From an uncultured Clostridium sp. (lineage in GTDB: Bacteria; Bacillota; Clostridia; TANB77; CAG-508): DNA of 49,709 nt. Location: contig CABQAZ010000011.1 of NCBI GenBank assembly GCA_902462295.1, positions 1-49,709 on the forward strand, given 5' to 3'. Numbering within the stretch: the stretch's first letter is position 1; each line of letters opens with the position of its first letter. Below the pieces are notes generated by a model. The model was not told the DNA's origin and made no database searches. It saw only the letters and a program-made list of their open reading frames with translations. The position numbers were made by a program, and so were the translations under genes. This document shows, piece by piece, positions 7,915 to 17,610 of the stretch.

Positions 7915-9963
7915 CTAAATTTCAATTCTTGAACTAAATTTTTCTTTTACTAAATCATTTAGTTTCTTGTTTTCTTTTTTCTCAAGAAGCGGGTCTTCTT
8001 CCATAATTTTTAGTGCTAACCCTTGAACTTTTTTTAAAATAGTTATATCTTCAAATAAATTAGCAATTTTAAATTCTGGAAGTCCATGTTGTTCTGTTCC
8101 AAAAAAGTCTCCTGAACCTCTAAGTTCTAAATCTTTTTCAGAAATCACAAATCCATCGTTTGTATCACACATTACTTTCATCCTTTGTCTTATCGTCTCA
8201 CTATTTCCTTCGTATTTTAAAATGCAATATGATTGATATTCACCTCTTCCTACTCTTCCTCGTAATTGGTGTAATTGTGCTAATCCAAATCTTTCTGAAT
8301 TTTCAACTACCATAATACTTGCATTTGGTACATTTACTCCAACTTCTATTACAGTTGTTGCAATCAAAATTTGAATTTCTCCATCTTTAAATTTTAGCAT
8401 AATTTCATCTTTTTCTTTTGGTTTCATTTTTCCATGTAAATATGCAACTTTATATTCGCTAAATGTTTCTTTTTGATATCTCTCTGCAAGTTCTATTACT
8501 GATTGTAAGCCATCTATGTCTTCATTTTCTTCAACTAAAGGACATACAATATATGCTTGCCTTCCCTCTTTAATCTGTTTTCTTATAAAATTATTTACTC
8601 GTTCTTCCATATTTTTTCTAACAGCATATGTTTCTATTTTCTTTCTGTTTGGTGGAAGTTCATCAATTATTGATATATCCAAATCTCCATATAATATCAA
8701 TGCAAGTGTTCTTGGAATCGGTGTTGCAGACATTGCAATTATATCTGGATTTTGTCCCTTTGCTGCTATTGTCCCACGTTGCTTTACTCCAAATCTATGT
8801 TGCTCATCTGTTACAACTAGTCCTAATTTTTTAAATACTACATTTTCTTCTAATATTGCATGTGTTCCTATAAGTATATCTATTTCGCCATTTTGTAACT
8901 TTTCTAATATTTCTGTTTTCTTCTTTTTAGTAATACTTGAAATTAATAATTCTGTTCTTATTCCTAATTCTTCTAAAATTCCTTGGAAACTTTCTAAATG
9001 TTGACTTGCAAGTATTGCAGTTGGTGCCATTATTGCTGCTTGATATCCTGATTTTACAGCTTTATATGCTGAAATCATTGCAATGACTGTTTTTCCTGAG
9101 CCAACATCTCCTTGAAGAAGTCTGTTCATCGGCTTATTACTTTCCATATCATTATCAATTTCTTCTAAGACTCTTAATTGTGCCTTTGTTAAATTAAATG
9201 GTAAAATATTTATTACATCAGACATTTTTACTTCTTTACTAAATTGTATTCCATCAGTTTCATGTTCATAATTATTTTTTAATTTTAATAAAGCCAACTG
9301 CATTGTTAATAATTCTTCAAATACTAATCTTTCACGTGCTTTATTGAAGTCTGAAAATTCTACTGGAAAATGTATTCTTTCTATTGTACTATTTATATCC
9401 CACAAATTATTTTCTTTTAATATATATTCTGGTAGTGTTTCTGGTAACTGACCTTTTACCTCTAAAAGTCCATTTTCAATAATTCTTCTTAATGTGTTTT
9501 GTTTTAATTCAAATGTTAATGGATAAATTGGAATTATTTTTCCTGTATTTTTGCTTTGGTCTATCTCATCATATACAGGTGAATTCATTTCAAATCTTCC
9601 ATTTTTATTTGAAATTTTTCCAAAAAATCTATACATTCTTCCTGGCTGAAATTTATTTTTTAAATATCCTTGATTAAACCATGTTATATAACATGTTCCA
9701 GTTTGGTCTTTTACTATTAATCTACTGATTGTCATTCTTCCTTTGTGCATTTCATTTATTCTTCCTGTTGGCATTGCTTCTATTAATACTTCTTCCCCAT
9801 CTATACATTCGTATATTTTTTTGGGTTTACTTCTATCTTCATAATCTCTTGGAAAATATGTTATCAAGTCTTTTAATGTGTATATTTTTAGTTTGTTTAG
9901 TAATTTTACTCTGTTTGGTCCAACTGTCTTTACATATTTTACATCTTTGTTTATGTCCAACAT
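7915..9963 (-). CDS. recG: ATP-dependent DNA helicase RecG
   Basis: A 682-residue superfamily 2 helicase that remodels stalled forks and Holliday junctions. The N-terminal wedge/OB domain covers about residues 1-250. The helicase motifs follow: LLQGDVGSGKTVIA (Walker A, about 284-297), DEQHRFGVKQR (DExH), SATPIPRTLAL (motif III) and the C-terminal QLRGRVGRGEYQSYC (motif VI). The length is normal. AAAGGAGG precedes the ATG at 9963. It marks the conserved left flank of the accessory island. Confidence 0.97.
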   Translation of the reverse strand: MLDINKDVKYVKTVGPNRVKLLNKLKIYTLKDLITYFPRDYEDRSKPKKIYECIDGEEVLIEAMPTGRINEMHKGRMTISRLIVKDQTGTCYITWFNQGYLKNKFQPGRMYRFFGKISNKNGRFEMNSPVYDEIDQSKNTGKIIPIYPLTFELKQNTLRRIIENGLLEVKGQLPETLPEYILKENNLWDINSTIERIHFPVEFSDFNKARERLVFEELLTMQLALLKLKNNYEHETDGIQFSKEVKMSDVINILPFNLTKAQLRVLEEIDNDMESNKPMNRLLQGDVGSGKTVIAMISAYKAVKSGYQAAIMAPTAILASQHLESFQGILEELGIRTELLISSITKKKKTEILEKLQNGEIDILIGTHAILEENVVFKKLGLVVTDEQHRFGVKQRGTIAAKGQNPDIIAMSATPIPRTLALILYGDLDISIIDELPPNRKKIETYAVRKNMEERVNNFIRKQIKEGRQAYIVCPLVEENEDIDGLQSVIELAERYQKETFSEYKVAYLHGKMKPKEKDEIMLKFKDGEIQILIATTVIEVGVNVPNASIMVVENSERFGLAQLHQLRGRVGRGEYQSYCILKYEGNSETIRQRMKVMCDTNDGFVISEKDLELRGSGDFFGTEQHGLPEFKIANLFEDITILKKVQGLALKIMEEDPLLEKKENKKLNDLVKEKFSSRIEI

Positions 9964-10121
9964 ATTTTTCCTCCTTTTGAAATCCCTTAATTTAACGTGC
10001 TTTTACAATTTGTATAATATCACAAGGATTTTTACTTTTCAATATTTAATTCTAAAAAATCAGGGAAATTTAATCATATTACAAAAATATTACAAAATTA
10101 TGTAAAGACGTAGTTTTAAAT

Positions 10122-10770
10122 CTATAATGAACTACAATAATAAGCTAATACTTCAATGAAAAAATCCTCATTGAATAGGCATTTTCTCATATTAGCTATT
10201 ATTGTTTTTCTCTTTACATTATGATTCTCTATATATTTTTTTATAATTGAAATACCATATTTTCTTATTACATTTAAACATTTTTGTGAATTTACATTTG
10301 AGATTCTACTATCATCTTCATTATAATTCATATCCAATATCCAGTGAAAACTTTCTACTTGCCAGTGTTTTCTTGTGTATGATAATAATTTATCTGTTTC
10401 ATCCATATATTTGTCATCAAACATGGCATATACATCTTTGTAAAAATTTCCTTGATTTCCCTTTAATTGTAGAACATAATCTCCGCAATTATCTATTATT
10501 AATTCTGCTGTTTCTTTTTGACAATGCATTGCATCCATTGTTAATACTGCACCTTTTATATCTAATAATTCTATTACTGCTGGTATTTCATTACTTTTGC
10601 TTTCAACTGTTATTTGTCCAAGTGAAACACTTTCATCTGCTAATAATGCTGTTATAATATGCATCGGTTTTTCATGTTTTTTCATTGTTACTGTACTACA
10701 TATTGTTTTCCCATCTATACATATTTGTTTTTCTTCCATTTTCATCTTAACTTTTAAAACATTACTAAAT
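10122..10770 (-). pseudogene. ISAs1-family transposase remnant
   Basis: The open frame (207 codons from 10745, with related residues readable slightly upstream) carries ISAs1/H-repeat transposase blocks: ICIDGKTI, a SLGQITVESKSNEI segment, LTMDAMHCQKE and DYVLQLKGNQG, then HWQVESFHWILDMNYNEDDSRI. Full-length members are about 370 residues. Here roughly 90 N-terminal residues are missing. In addition, the segment between DVYAMF and LLSYTRKHW is shortened in frame by many tens of residues, removing part of the DDE catalytic domain. It is therefore a decayed copy. No terminal inverted repeats were identified. Confidence 0.8.
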
Positions 10771-10817
10771 TTACATCAACCTTTCATTTGGATGATTTTT
10801 ATATTGTTTTAGACAAC

Positions 10818-10854
10818 AAAAAAATCAACCAGATATATTTTCTGATTGATTTTT
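10818..10854 (-). terminator. Intrinsic terminator of the island's left-most operon
   Basis: On the minus strand a 12-bp stem (10841-10852 pairing with 10822-10833, one mismatch) is followed by a run of seven T's. It lies downstream of the Nudix gene that ends at 11025 and fits as the end of that transcript. Confidence 0.7.
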
Positions 10855-10863
10855 GTATCTCTC

Positions 10864-11015
10864 TGTTCTATTGTTCGAACAGATATGCTTTGGTGCCTTA
10901 GCGAAGGACGTATGCGAAAAACGCCTAGCACAAAAGCACCTTATTATCCGTTTCAAAATTAGCTATAGCAATGGTTTGCAAAGGATGCATATACAAGTGC
11001 GAGTTTTTTTCACCA
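10864..11015. other. Structured, relatively GC-rich intergenic segment
   Basis: This 150-bp stretch is less AT-rich than its surroundings and has nested inverted repeats: outer GGTGC (near 10892) with GCACC (near 10940), inner CCTT-AGCG-AAGG and GCG-AAAAA-CGC, and a palindrome GTTCGAAC near 10873. No open frame with a ribosome site fits it. It could be a structured RNA at the 3' end of the operon or a remnant of a mobile-element end. Function is not known. Confidence 0.4.
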
Positions 11016-11024
11016 TAACTATAT

Positions 11025-11483
11025 TTATAATTTAACATAACATTTTATATTTTGCAATAGACTTTTAAAATATTTTACTTCTTCAAGTTCCTCTTCTTGC
11101 AATTTGCATTCATTTATATTTAAATTTTTTCTTACATAATATACTGTAAAATGTGCTTTTTCATTTGTATCCATACTTAGGAATTTTAAATCTTTTTTAT
11201 CCAAAAAAACACCTATTTCTTCTAAAGTTTCACGAATACCTGCATCAATCGGAGTTTCTCCCAAATCTACCTTTCCACCGCAGATACCCCATTTACAAGG
11301 ATTTGCTCTTTTTAATCTACTACGCTTTTGAAGTAAAATTTCATTGTTATCATTAATTATAACTACTCCAACAACTGATATATAATACCCTTTAGGTACA
11401 TTATTAGGGTTACGAGCCTCAATATGTGTTAAAATTCTTCCTGTTTTATTTCCATTTATATCAACCAATTCATGCTTTTCCAT
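11025..11483 (-). CDS. Nudix hydrolase
   Basis: An approximately 152-residue Nudix protein with a fully canonical box GGKVDLGETPIDAGIRETLEEIGV around residues 75-98 and the preceding ILLQKRS strand. The N-terminus (ELVDINGNKTG) is like Nudix proteins acting on nucleotide or isoprenoid diphosphates; the substrate is unknown. An upstream frame opening exists at 11534, but AGGAG lies 6 bp before the ATG at 11483. It follows the acetyltransferase gene closely on the same strand and ends before the structured segment and terminator. Confidence 0.85.
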   Translation of the reverse strand: MEKHELVDINGNKTGRILTHIEARNPNNVPKGYYISVVGVVIINDNNEILLQKRSRLKRANPCKWGICGGKVDLGETPIDAGIRETLEEIGVFLDKKDLKFLSMDTNEKAHFTVYYVRKNLNINECKLQEEELEEVKYFKSLLQNIKCYVKL

Positions 11484-11497
11484 TATAACTTCTCCTA

Positions 11498-12313
11498 TTA
11501 CACTTCTCTTTTTATATAATAATATTCTATACATACATCTTTAAATCCTAATTTTCTATATGTATCTGCTGGATAGTATCCCTCTTCTGTTTGTAAAAAT
11601 GCTAATTTTAGTTTTTTATATTTACACATCTGTAATTGTTGTTTTATAATTTCTTTTCCAATTCCTTTACGTCTAAAATCTTTTTTTACTGCTAGTCCAT
11701 ATATTCCATAAATCTCGTTATCATATACGCCACTTGTAATACCTACTATTTCATTATTTACTTTAGCAAAGTAAAATTCATCCATATATTCATTCTCTTG
11801 CTTTTTATAATTTTTATAAATTTCTTTATAAACTGAATCTAAATCTCCATAAGGATCATCTTCATCTCCTGTTTGATATGCTTTAATCATTTCCTCACTA
11901 TATAATTTCATATCTGTTGTTTTCTCTAATTTTACATTTAGAGAACAATTCGTGTTGACATTATCTATTTCTTCGAAATTATCAAAAATTTGCCATACTT
12001 CATTTGAAACTAATTCATGGCTATTATCAAAAAACATTTCACGATGGCTATAAATTTCTTCCATATATGGTAATATGGCAATAGCAACTGCTCTATGTTT
12101 TTCTTTCATTTTACTACTTGCCTCTAATATAATTTTATCAAATTCTTCTTTATTATTTGCTTTTATGTCTGTAATAAAGTTGCACCAATAGTCCTTGATT
12201 TTATTATGATATACTATACTATATTTTTCAAATTTATCTATTCCATCAAATTGAAAACCTAAATTAGAATGTATATTAAAATAATTTAATTTTTTTATTA
12301 GTTCTATATCCAT
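11498..12313 (-). CDS. GNAT-family N-acetyltransferase
   Basis: A 271-residue protein. The C-terminal third holds the GNAT fold: IVGITSGVYDNEIYGIYGLAVKKDFRRKGIGKEIIKQ has the acetyl-CoA pyrophosphate loop (R-R-K-G-I-G), then YYPADTYRKLGFKDV is the typical last helix and strand. The N-terminal half is a helical extension of unknown role. The acceptor is unknown. GAGGAAT precedes the ATG at 12313. It belongs to the island between recG and the tRNAs, directly downstream of gajB on the same strand. Confidence 0.85.
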   Translation of the reverse strand: MDIELIKKLNYFNIHSNLGFQFDGIDKFEKYSIVYHNKIKDYWCNFITDIKANNKEEFDKIILEASSKMKEKHRAVAIAILPYMEEIYSHREMFFDNSHELVSNEVWQIFDNFEEIDNVNTNCSLNVKLEKTTDMKLYSEEMIKAYQTGDEDDPYGDLDSVYKEIYKNYKKQENEYMDEFYFAKVNNEIVGITSGVYDNEIYGIYGLAVKKDFRRKGIGKEIIKQQLQMCKYKKLKLAFLQTEEGYYPADTYRKLGFKDVCIEYYYIKREV

Positions 12314-12382
12314 TGTATTATTCCTCTTTTCTTTAAAGATGTTTCCATATCATTTTAAGATTTAACTTTTTTATTTATCATA

Positions 12383-13504
12383 TTAGTTTTTAATGTAATT
12401 ATACTTTATATCATCGAATTTTTCTTTTTCTATAATATATAAATTACCTTTTGTTCTAGTCAAAGCCACATATATTTTGTTTACTATTGAAGTATATTCT
12501 ATATTTTTTTCTTTTTTTAAATTTTTAAATCTATCTGTTAATATAACGCAAATATCATTATAGGTATCCCCTTTAGAATACCCCCAATTTATACAATTAA
12601 AACTATAAATTTTACTATCGCTTTCAACTAGCTTGATTATATCATTATTTTCAATAACTTTCTTTATCTCGTTTATATCTTCTAAAAATGTAATATTTCC
12701 TTTGTTCTCATTATCGGCATAAATTTGTATATTAAATTTTTCTCTTATAAATTTACAAATATTTTCTGGACATCTTCTTGTTCTTTTCAATGATTCTGTA
12801 TCAATTTTCAAGTTTAATTTTTTTAACAATTCTATATATTCTTCGTATGTAATAATTCTATTTGTTTCTTTGGAATTTCCAACTTTAAATGGCTTTCCTG
12901 TATTATTTCTAGCATTTACAGAATGTTGAAAATAATCGCCAACTAGAACTATGTTTTTTGATTTCTTAATAACCTTTTCCATTAGTTCATAATCATGTTG
13001 TCTAAAGTCTTGAAATTCATCGATGTATATATATTCAAAAAAATTGTTTATATTTTTCATTGCAATATCAAATAAATTGTATTCTCCTTTTTTCTTGACC
13101 TTTAGTATAAGTTCTGATAAGTTATCACAATAATATTTATCTTTTATAACATAATGTTCAAATAAACTACTGTCTTTATAATCAGGATTAGGAAAATTAT
13201 TTTTAAATCTAGGTGGTGGTGTTACTAAACTAACTCCTTTACTTTCAAATGTTGTTATTCCAAAATGTTTAGCAATTATTGGCTCATATGGTCTTATAAA
13301 AAAATTATACTTAAAACTATCAAATGTATAAACATATGTATTTTCTATTGTTTCATCATGATTCTCATTTAGTTCTTTACTTATATTCTTTATATTCTGG
13401 TTAGTGAAAGCTAATATTATATTTCTTTTATTTGCATCAACATTTTTACATAATGTATAAGTTTTTCCAGCTCCTGCTACAGCTAATATTACCCTTTTAT
13501 CCAT
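12383..13504 (-). CDS. gajB: Gabija GajB-like UvrD-family helicase/NTPase
   Basis: A 373-residue superfamily 1 protein with Walker A AVAGAGKT (residues 8-15), AFTNQN (motif Ia), YIYIDEFQDF (Walker B, about 155-164), GDYFQH (motif III), a TRRCPENI motif and IYVALTRTKGNLYII (motif VI, about 345-359). It is shorter than the roughly 494-residue characterised GajB. The gene starts 16 bp before the end of the upstream OLD-family reading frame, with AGGAGG at good spacing, the arrangement expected for Gabija. In known systems GajB senses nucleotide or DNA state and works with the GajA nuclease against phage. Motifs are seen; the system assignment is inferred from the pair. Confidence 0.82.
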   Translation of the reverse strand: MDKRVILAVAGAGKTYTLCKNVDANKRNIILAFTNQNIKNISKELNENHDETIENTYVYTFDSFKYNFFIRPYEPIIAKHFGITTFESKGVSLVTPPPRFKNNFPNPDYKDSSLFEHYVIKDKYYCDNLSELILKVKKKGEYNLFDIAMKNINNFFEYIYIDEFQDFRQHDYELMEKVIKKSKNIVLVGDYFQHSVNARNNTGKPFKVGNSKETNRIITYEEYIELLKKLNLKIDTESLKRTRRCPENICKFIREKFNIQIYADNENKGNITFLEDINEIKKVIENNDIIKLVESDSKIYSFNCINWGYSKGDTYNDICVILTDRFKNLKKEKNIEYTSIVNKIYVALTRTKGNLYIIEKEKFDDIKYNYIKN

Positions 13505-15069
13505 TTTAAGGCCTCCTCAACATAAGAAGGATATTTAAATTCTTTATCAGCAGTATACACCTTATATGCTGTTTCGGATTTATTATTTAACATTTTTCCT
13601 AGAACAGGTTCACTTTCATAAGAAATTCCTTTATATGAATACTTTGCTCCATCCTCTATTTCTATTATCTTTTTTAATTTATCTACATTTAATTTGTAAA
13701 AGCAAACCTCCCATGTCCAATTTTGTACATTACTATCCATATATATTTTAATATTATCATGCTATTTATTATAATTATTCATTTCGTTTATCTTTTCCTC
13801 ATTTTCATCATTATCTGTAATAACAACTACCTTTTTTTCCATTAGCTCTGCAATATGTATGAAATTTTTATAAGTTACTCCGTTACATGAAATAATATCA
13901 ATATTTTCTTCTTCAAGTGTCTTATTTAATATTTGCTTAAATACTTTAGGTATTAAGATATATTCTGTTGCTCCTTCCACTAATATAACCTTTTTTGCCA
14001 ACAAAAATTGTAACAAACTATTATTATCGCTTTTTTGAAAAAATTTTGCTATATCTTTATCTATATTTTTTAATTTCTTTGATTTTTCATTACTAATCCA
14101 AATAATATTTTGCACATTTAGACCACTTACAATAAGATTATTATGCGTAGTTATGATAATTTGCTTATCGCTTTTATAATTTTCTATATTCCTTAGCATT
14201 TTTCTTAGATTAGTGTGACTTAAATGGTTCTCAGGTTCTTCTATAGAAATGACATCTAACTTACTTCTCGCCTTATCTAATGCTATCTGAGTTTTTAAAA
14301 GGTTTTCCATTCCCTTTCCTTTATTTTCTAGTAAAACATCATTATCTAAAATAGAAATAATATTTTCTAATATTACTTTCTTAGTATCCACTCCAAACTG
14401 TTGTGTTTCTGATATTCTTTCTAATTTTAAGTCAGAAAATATATTTTCTATATTTATTCTAAAATCGTTCTTAGCTTTAATCATTTTAGTTCCATTATAT
14501 TTACTTTTAAAAACAGATTTATTATAGTAGTTATATGTATTATATTGAGTAGTAATAGAATTATCTATAGTAAGATAATTAAGTGGTTGCTTTAGAACAT
14601 TGAAAGATGCTCCTTGAAAAGTAGTCCACTTCATTTCATAATATTCATATGGTATCTTTTTTTCTTTTATAAATTCAAACATTTCCTGTTCAAACTCTTT
14701 ATTCAATTCACATGTATATTTTATGCCATATTTTTCATTTTTATCTTGGTTATGCATTCCATAAAACAAAAAATTATTTTTAGAATAATTATCCAAATTA
14801 AATTCTATTTCAATTTGGATTCTAGGTAAATTTTCTATTGAAGGATTCTTTTCAAAATTTTTTACATTGTTTATATTCAATAAGTCTTTTATTATTGATT
14901 TATCTGTATTTCTATATAATTGATTTAAGCATATATTTATTGCTTCTAATATAGTGCTTTTTCCTGCTTCGTTCTCTCCTATAATAATATTTATATTCTT
15001 ATCAAACTCTATATTAAAATGTTCAAATTTTTTTAATCCTTCAATTGTTAGGCTCTTTATATAATTCAT
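13489..15069 (-). pseudogene. gajA: Gabija GajA-like OLD-family ATPase/TOPRIM nuclease with in-frame TAG
   Basis: The first open part (435 codons, 15069 to 13765) has an ABC-type ATPase with Walker A GENEAGKST (31-39), IEEPENHLSH (Walker B, about 276-285) and ITTHNN. A TOPRIM domain follows with VEGATE (E365) and ITDNDEN (D419, D421). A TAG stands at codon 436 (13762-13764). After it the same frame stays open for 90 codons and continues the family pattern (HDNIKIYMDSNVQNWTWEV, then LNNKSETAYKV), including the Lys of the NK(T/S)E motif, which is catalytic in class 2 OLD nucleases. The joined length of 526 is close to known GajA (578). It is either a recent nonsense mutation, a sequencing error or a readthrough site. 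Confidence 0.85.
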
Positions 15070-15092
15070 ATATTTAAAATTCCCTTCTAATA

Positions 15093-16127
15093 CTAACTTT
15101 CATCCTTATTATTTAATCTTTTCTCTAGTGTTTCAATACTTGGTAAATTATTAGCTAAATACTCTGGAATTTCTTGTAAATATTTATATTCTGCAACTCC
15201 TATTGGTTTATTTATATCTTTCAAAGCTAATTCAGCTGTTAACTTGTGTTCATCTCTGCATAATAAGATTCCTATTGTTGGATTGTCATCTTCTTTTTTT
15301 AACAACATATCTACTGCATTTAAATAAAAATTTAATTTTCCTGCAAATTCTGGTATAAATTTAACAATTTTTAATTCTACAACAACATAACATTTTAAGT
15401 TTAAATTGTAAAATAATAAATCTATATAATAATCTTCGCCTTCAATTTCTAAATGATATTGTCTACCTATAAAAGCGAAACCGTTTCCAAGTTCTAAAAG
15501 TAAGTCTGTAATATTAGAGACTAATGCATTCTCGACATCTTTTTCTAATGCCTTTTCATTATACGCAATATCAAATACATATGGATCTTTTAACATCTCA
15601 ATAGCTTTTTTACTAAGTTCTTCTGGAAGCGTATCATTATAATTATTTATTTTAATATCTAATAATGCTTGTCTTCTATATAGATTTGTCGCAATCTGAT
15701 GTTCTAAAACTGGTCTAGTCCATAAATTTTCTAATGCTTTTTCAGCATACCATAATCTTTCCTCTGAATTTTTAACTTTATCCATAATTGAGATTACTGA
15801 GCCCCAAGGCAATTTTGCAATGCTGTGTTGCAAAATTGTATCATAATCAAATTCTTTTGCAAACTTTTGCATATATCTCAAATTTCTTGCTGATAAACCT
15901 TCTGCATTTGGAAATTCTAATTTTAAGTCTGTAGCTAAATTATTTATAAAATTACTACCATATTTGTTATTTTCTAACAAACCTTTTCCTATTCTATAAT
16001 ACATTAGTATTAATTCATTGTTTGTGTTCAATATAACTTTTTTTCTAGTATTTACAATATCTTTTTTTATTTGATTTAAGAATTCAAAATATTCATTATC
16101 ATTAATAGTATTAATTAAATCTTTCAT
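15093..16127 (-). CDS. DUF1016/YhcG-family PDDEXK nuclease
   Basis: A 344-residue protein with the two parts of the family. The N-terminal DUF1016 helical domain has ILMYYRIGKGL, GLSARNLRYMQKF and the hallmark AKLPWG. The C-terminal nuclease domain has YYIDLLFYNLNLKCYVVVELKI, which gives a D236/E251-x-K253 PDDEXK site. Members occur in defence islands and near restriction systems, but a confirmed role is lacking. An earlier in-frame ATG at 16166 exists; AAAGGAGG just before the ATG at 16127 decides the start. It lies directly upstream of gajA on the same strand, 23 bp apart. A perfect hairpin precedes the ribosome site (16144-16170). Confidence 0.88.
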   Translation of the reverse strand: MKDLINTINDNEYFEFLNQIKKDIVNTRKKVILNTNNELILMYYRIGKGLLENNKYGSNFINNLATDLKLEFPNAEGLSARNLRYMQKFAKEFDYDTILQHSIAKLPWGSVISIMDKVKNSEERLWYAEKALENLWTRPVLEHQIATNLYRRQALLDIKINNYNDTLPEELSKKAIEMLKDPYVFDIAYNEKALEKDVENALVSNITDLLLELGNGFAFIGRQYHLEIEGEDYYIDLLFYNLNLKCYVVVELKIVKFIPEFAGKLNFYLNAVDMLLKKEDDNPTIGILLCRDEHKLTAELALKDINKPIGVAEYKYLQEIPEYLANNLPSIETLEKRLNNKDES

Positions 16128-16143
16128 GATTTCCTCCTTTTTG

Positions 16144-16206
16144 AAATTTGCAACGCTTCGTTGCAAATTTGATATTTATTCATATAGTAAAGTCCGTTAA
16201 ATTAAT
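16144..16206 (-). repeat. Promoter-hairpin repeat unit, copy A
   Basis: Perfect inverted repeat AAATTTGCAACG (16144-16155) and its complement (16159-16170) with a 3-nt loop, directly upstream of the ribosome site of the DUF1016 gene. On the minus strand it is preceded by an ACGGACTTTACTATATGAAT segment that resembles the one at copy B (17611-17690). Confidence 0.7.
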
Positions 16207-16222
16207 ATTTTTATCATCAAAT

Positions 16223-16840
16223 TTATATTTTCACATTAAATTCCAATAATAATTTTTTGACATCTTCTACTTGATTTGGCATAATTCTTCTACCTTTTAT
16301 ACCAATTCTGTTTGCTGTTTCATAGTTTTCTCCAGTGTCATCATCATCTATAAATAAGCACTCTTCTGCACTTAAATTATATCTATCCAAAAGTAATCTA
16401 TACACTTTTTCATCTGGCTTTTTTACATGTTCTTGTGCAGAAATAACAATTCCTGTACATAATAAAAAAAATTCATCATTTTTAAAATATTCATATGTTT
16501 GATTAGCCATATTAGACAAAACAAATAAATTGTATCCATTGTTCTTCAATATTTTTGCTATTTCAACAATATCTCTATTTATAGGTTGTTTTTTATACCA
16601 CTCATGTAAAAACTCTTGTGTCAATTTTCCATATTTAAATTCATTCCTTTTATTTATTATTTTTATTGCTTCTTCATTAGTAATATCTCCTAAATCCATT
16701 AAAGTCCATTCTGGAGCATGAAATATTTCATCATATATGTATTTTATCTCTTCTTCTTTTTCAGTAAAATTATTAATTATTTTCTTTTGATTATAATTTA
16801 TAATTACATTTCCTAAATCAAAAATTATATTTTTTATCAT
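16223..16840 (-). CDS. HAD-superfamily hydrolase (YihX-like)
   Basis: A 205-residue HAD-IA phosphatase. Motif I is IIFDLGNVII (D8 is the expected nucleophile), motif II VLSNMANQ, the conserved Lys lies in HVKKPDEKVY and motif III is LFIDDDDTGENYETANRIGI. It probably dephosphorylates a small sugar or nucleotide phosphate; the substrate is unknown. The start overlaps the end of the Nudix gene upstream by about 23 bp and has AAAGGAG at good spacing, so the two form an operon. Confidence 0.88.
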   Translation of the reverse strand: MIKNIIFDLGNVIINYNQKKIINNFTEKEEEIKYIYDEIFHAPEWTLMDLGDITNEEAIKIINKRNEFKYGKLTQEFLHEWYKKQPINRDIVEIAKILKNNGYNLFVLSNMANQTYEYFKNDEFFLLCTGIVISAQEHVKKPDEKVYRLLLDRYNLSAEECLFIDDDDTGENYETANRIGIKGRRIMPNQVEDVKKLLLEFNVKI

Positions 16841-17594
16841 TTTCTACTCCTTTCGAATCTATTTGTAATAATGGTATTAAATAATTTCTTCTCGGGTTAC
16901 TTAGTTTTTTTAATTTCTCTACTGCATTGTCTTTTTCTAAAAAGTGCAATTTTTTAAATTCTACTTCTAAATTGTTTTCTTTTAAATATTCGTAATATTC
17001 TTCAAAATATTTTTTCATTTCTTCTACTGTCATTTTACTTTTCGCCTTTGAAACCAATTGAACCCCTGGTTGTTCATTATCTTCTGAAACATATAGATAA
17101 CTCATTCTATTATACAAAATACTTTCTTTATCGTTCAAATTTATTTTTAATTCTTCCATTGCTTCTCTTTTTATTGTTTTCTCTACATCTATATTTTCAC
17201 CAAATATATCTTTTTGATCAATTCCTCCACCTGTTACTTGTAACATAGTTGGATAAGAGGTATTTTCATCTAATTCTCCGACTATGTAATAGCCATCTAT
17301 TGTTTCTAGTAAACAACCTGCACTTAAATTCTTACATTCATATTCTTTTTGACAACCAATTCTTTCTCCATATAAATAATGAGCATAATCAGATTTTTTA
17401 CAAATTATTTCAACTTTATCATCTTCGATATTACATTCCGAAACACAAAGTACTTCTCCATTCCATATGTTAGCACCTGTCTTTTTCATATTTTCAAAAT
17501 TTTCGTTTATTTTTTCTTTTAATTTGATTGGCAATTCTATAATTTCATCCTTTAATGTAATCTTCATTTTTTTATTTTCAATTTCATATATCAT
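16818..17594 (-). CDS. Nudix-domain protein
   Basis: A 258-residue protein with a Nudix fold in the C-terminal half: LLETIDGYYIVGE, MLQVTGGGIDQKD and the box end TIKREAMEELKINL. The box has an insertion between GG and REAMEE and lacks the final Gly, so catalysis may be altered. The N-terminal 90 residues are of unknown type. Earlier in-frame starts at 17642 and 17606 run through the upstream hairpin; GGAGAAG just before the ATG at 17594 supports this start. It is paired with the HAD gene. A substrate such as a nucleotide sugar is only a guess. Confidence 0.75.
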   Translation of the reverse strand: MIYEIENKKMKITLKDEIIELPIKLKEKINENFENMKKTGANIWNGEVLCVSECNIEDDKVEIICKKSDYAHYLYGERIGCQKEYECKNLSAGCLLETIDGYYIVGELDENTSYPTMLQVTGGGIDQKDIFGENIDVEKTIKREAMEELKINLNDKESILYNRMSYLYVSEDNEQPGVQLVSKAKSKMTVEEMKKYFEEYYEYLKENNLEVEFKKLHFLEKDNAVEKLKKLSNPRRNYLIPLLQIDSKGVENDKKYNF

Positions 17595-17610
17595 AATCTT
17601 CTCCATTTTT

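Noticed and set aside
10870..10885. LexA/SOS box at GTTCTATTGTTCGAAC
   Set aside because: The arrangement is a direct repeat of GTTC plus a GTTCGAAC palindrome, not the GAAC-N4-GTTC form of Gram-positive SOS boxes.
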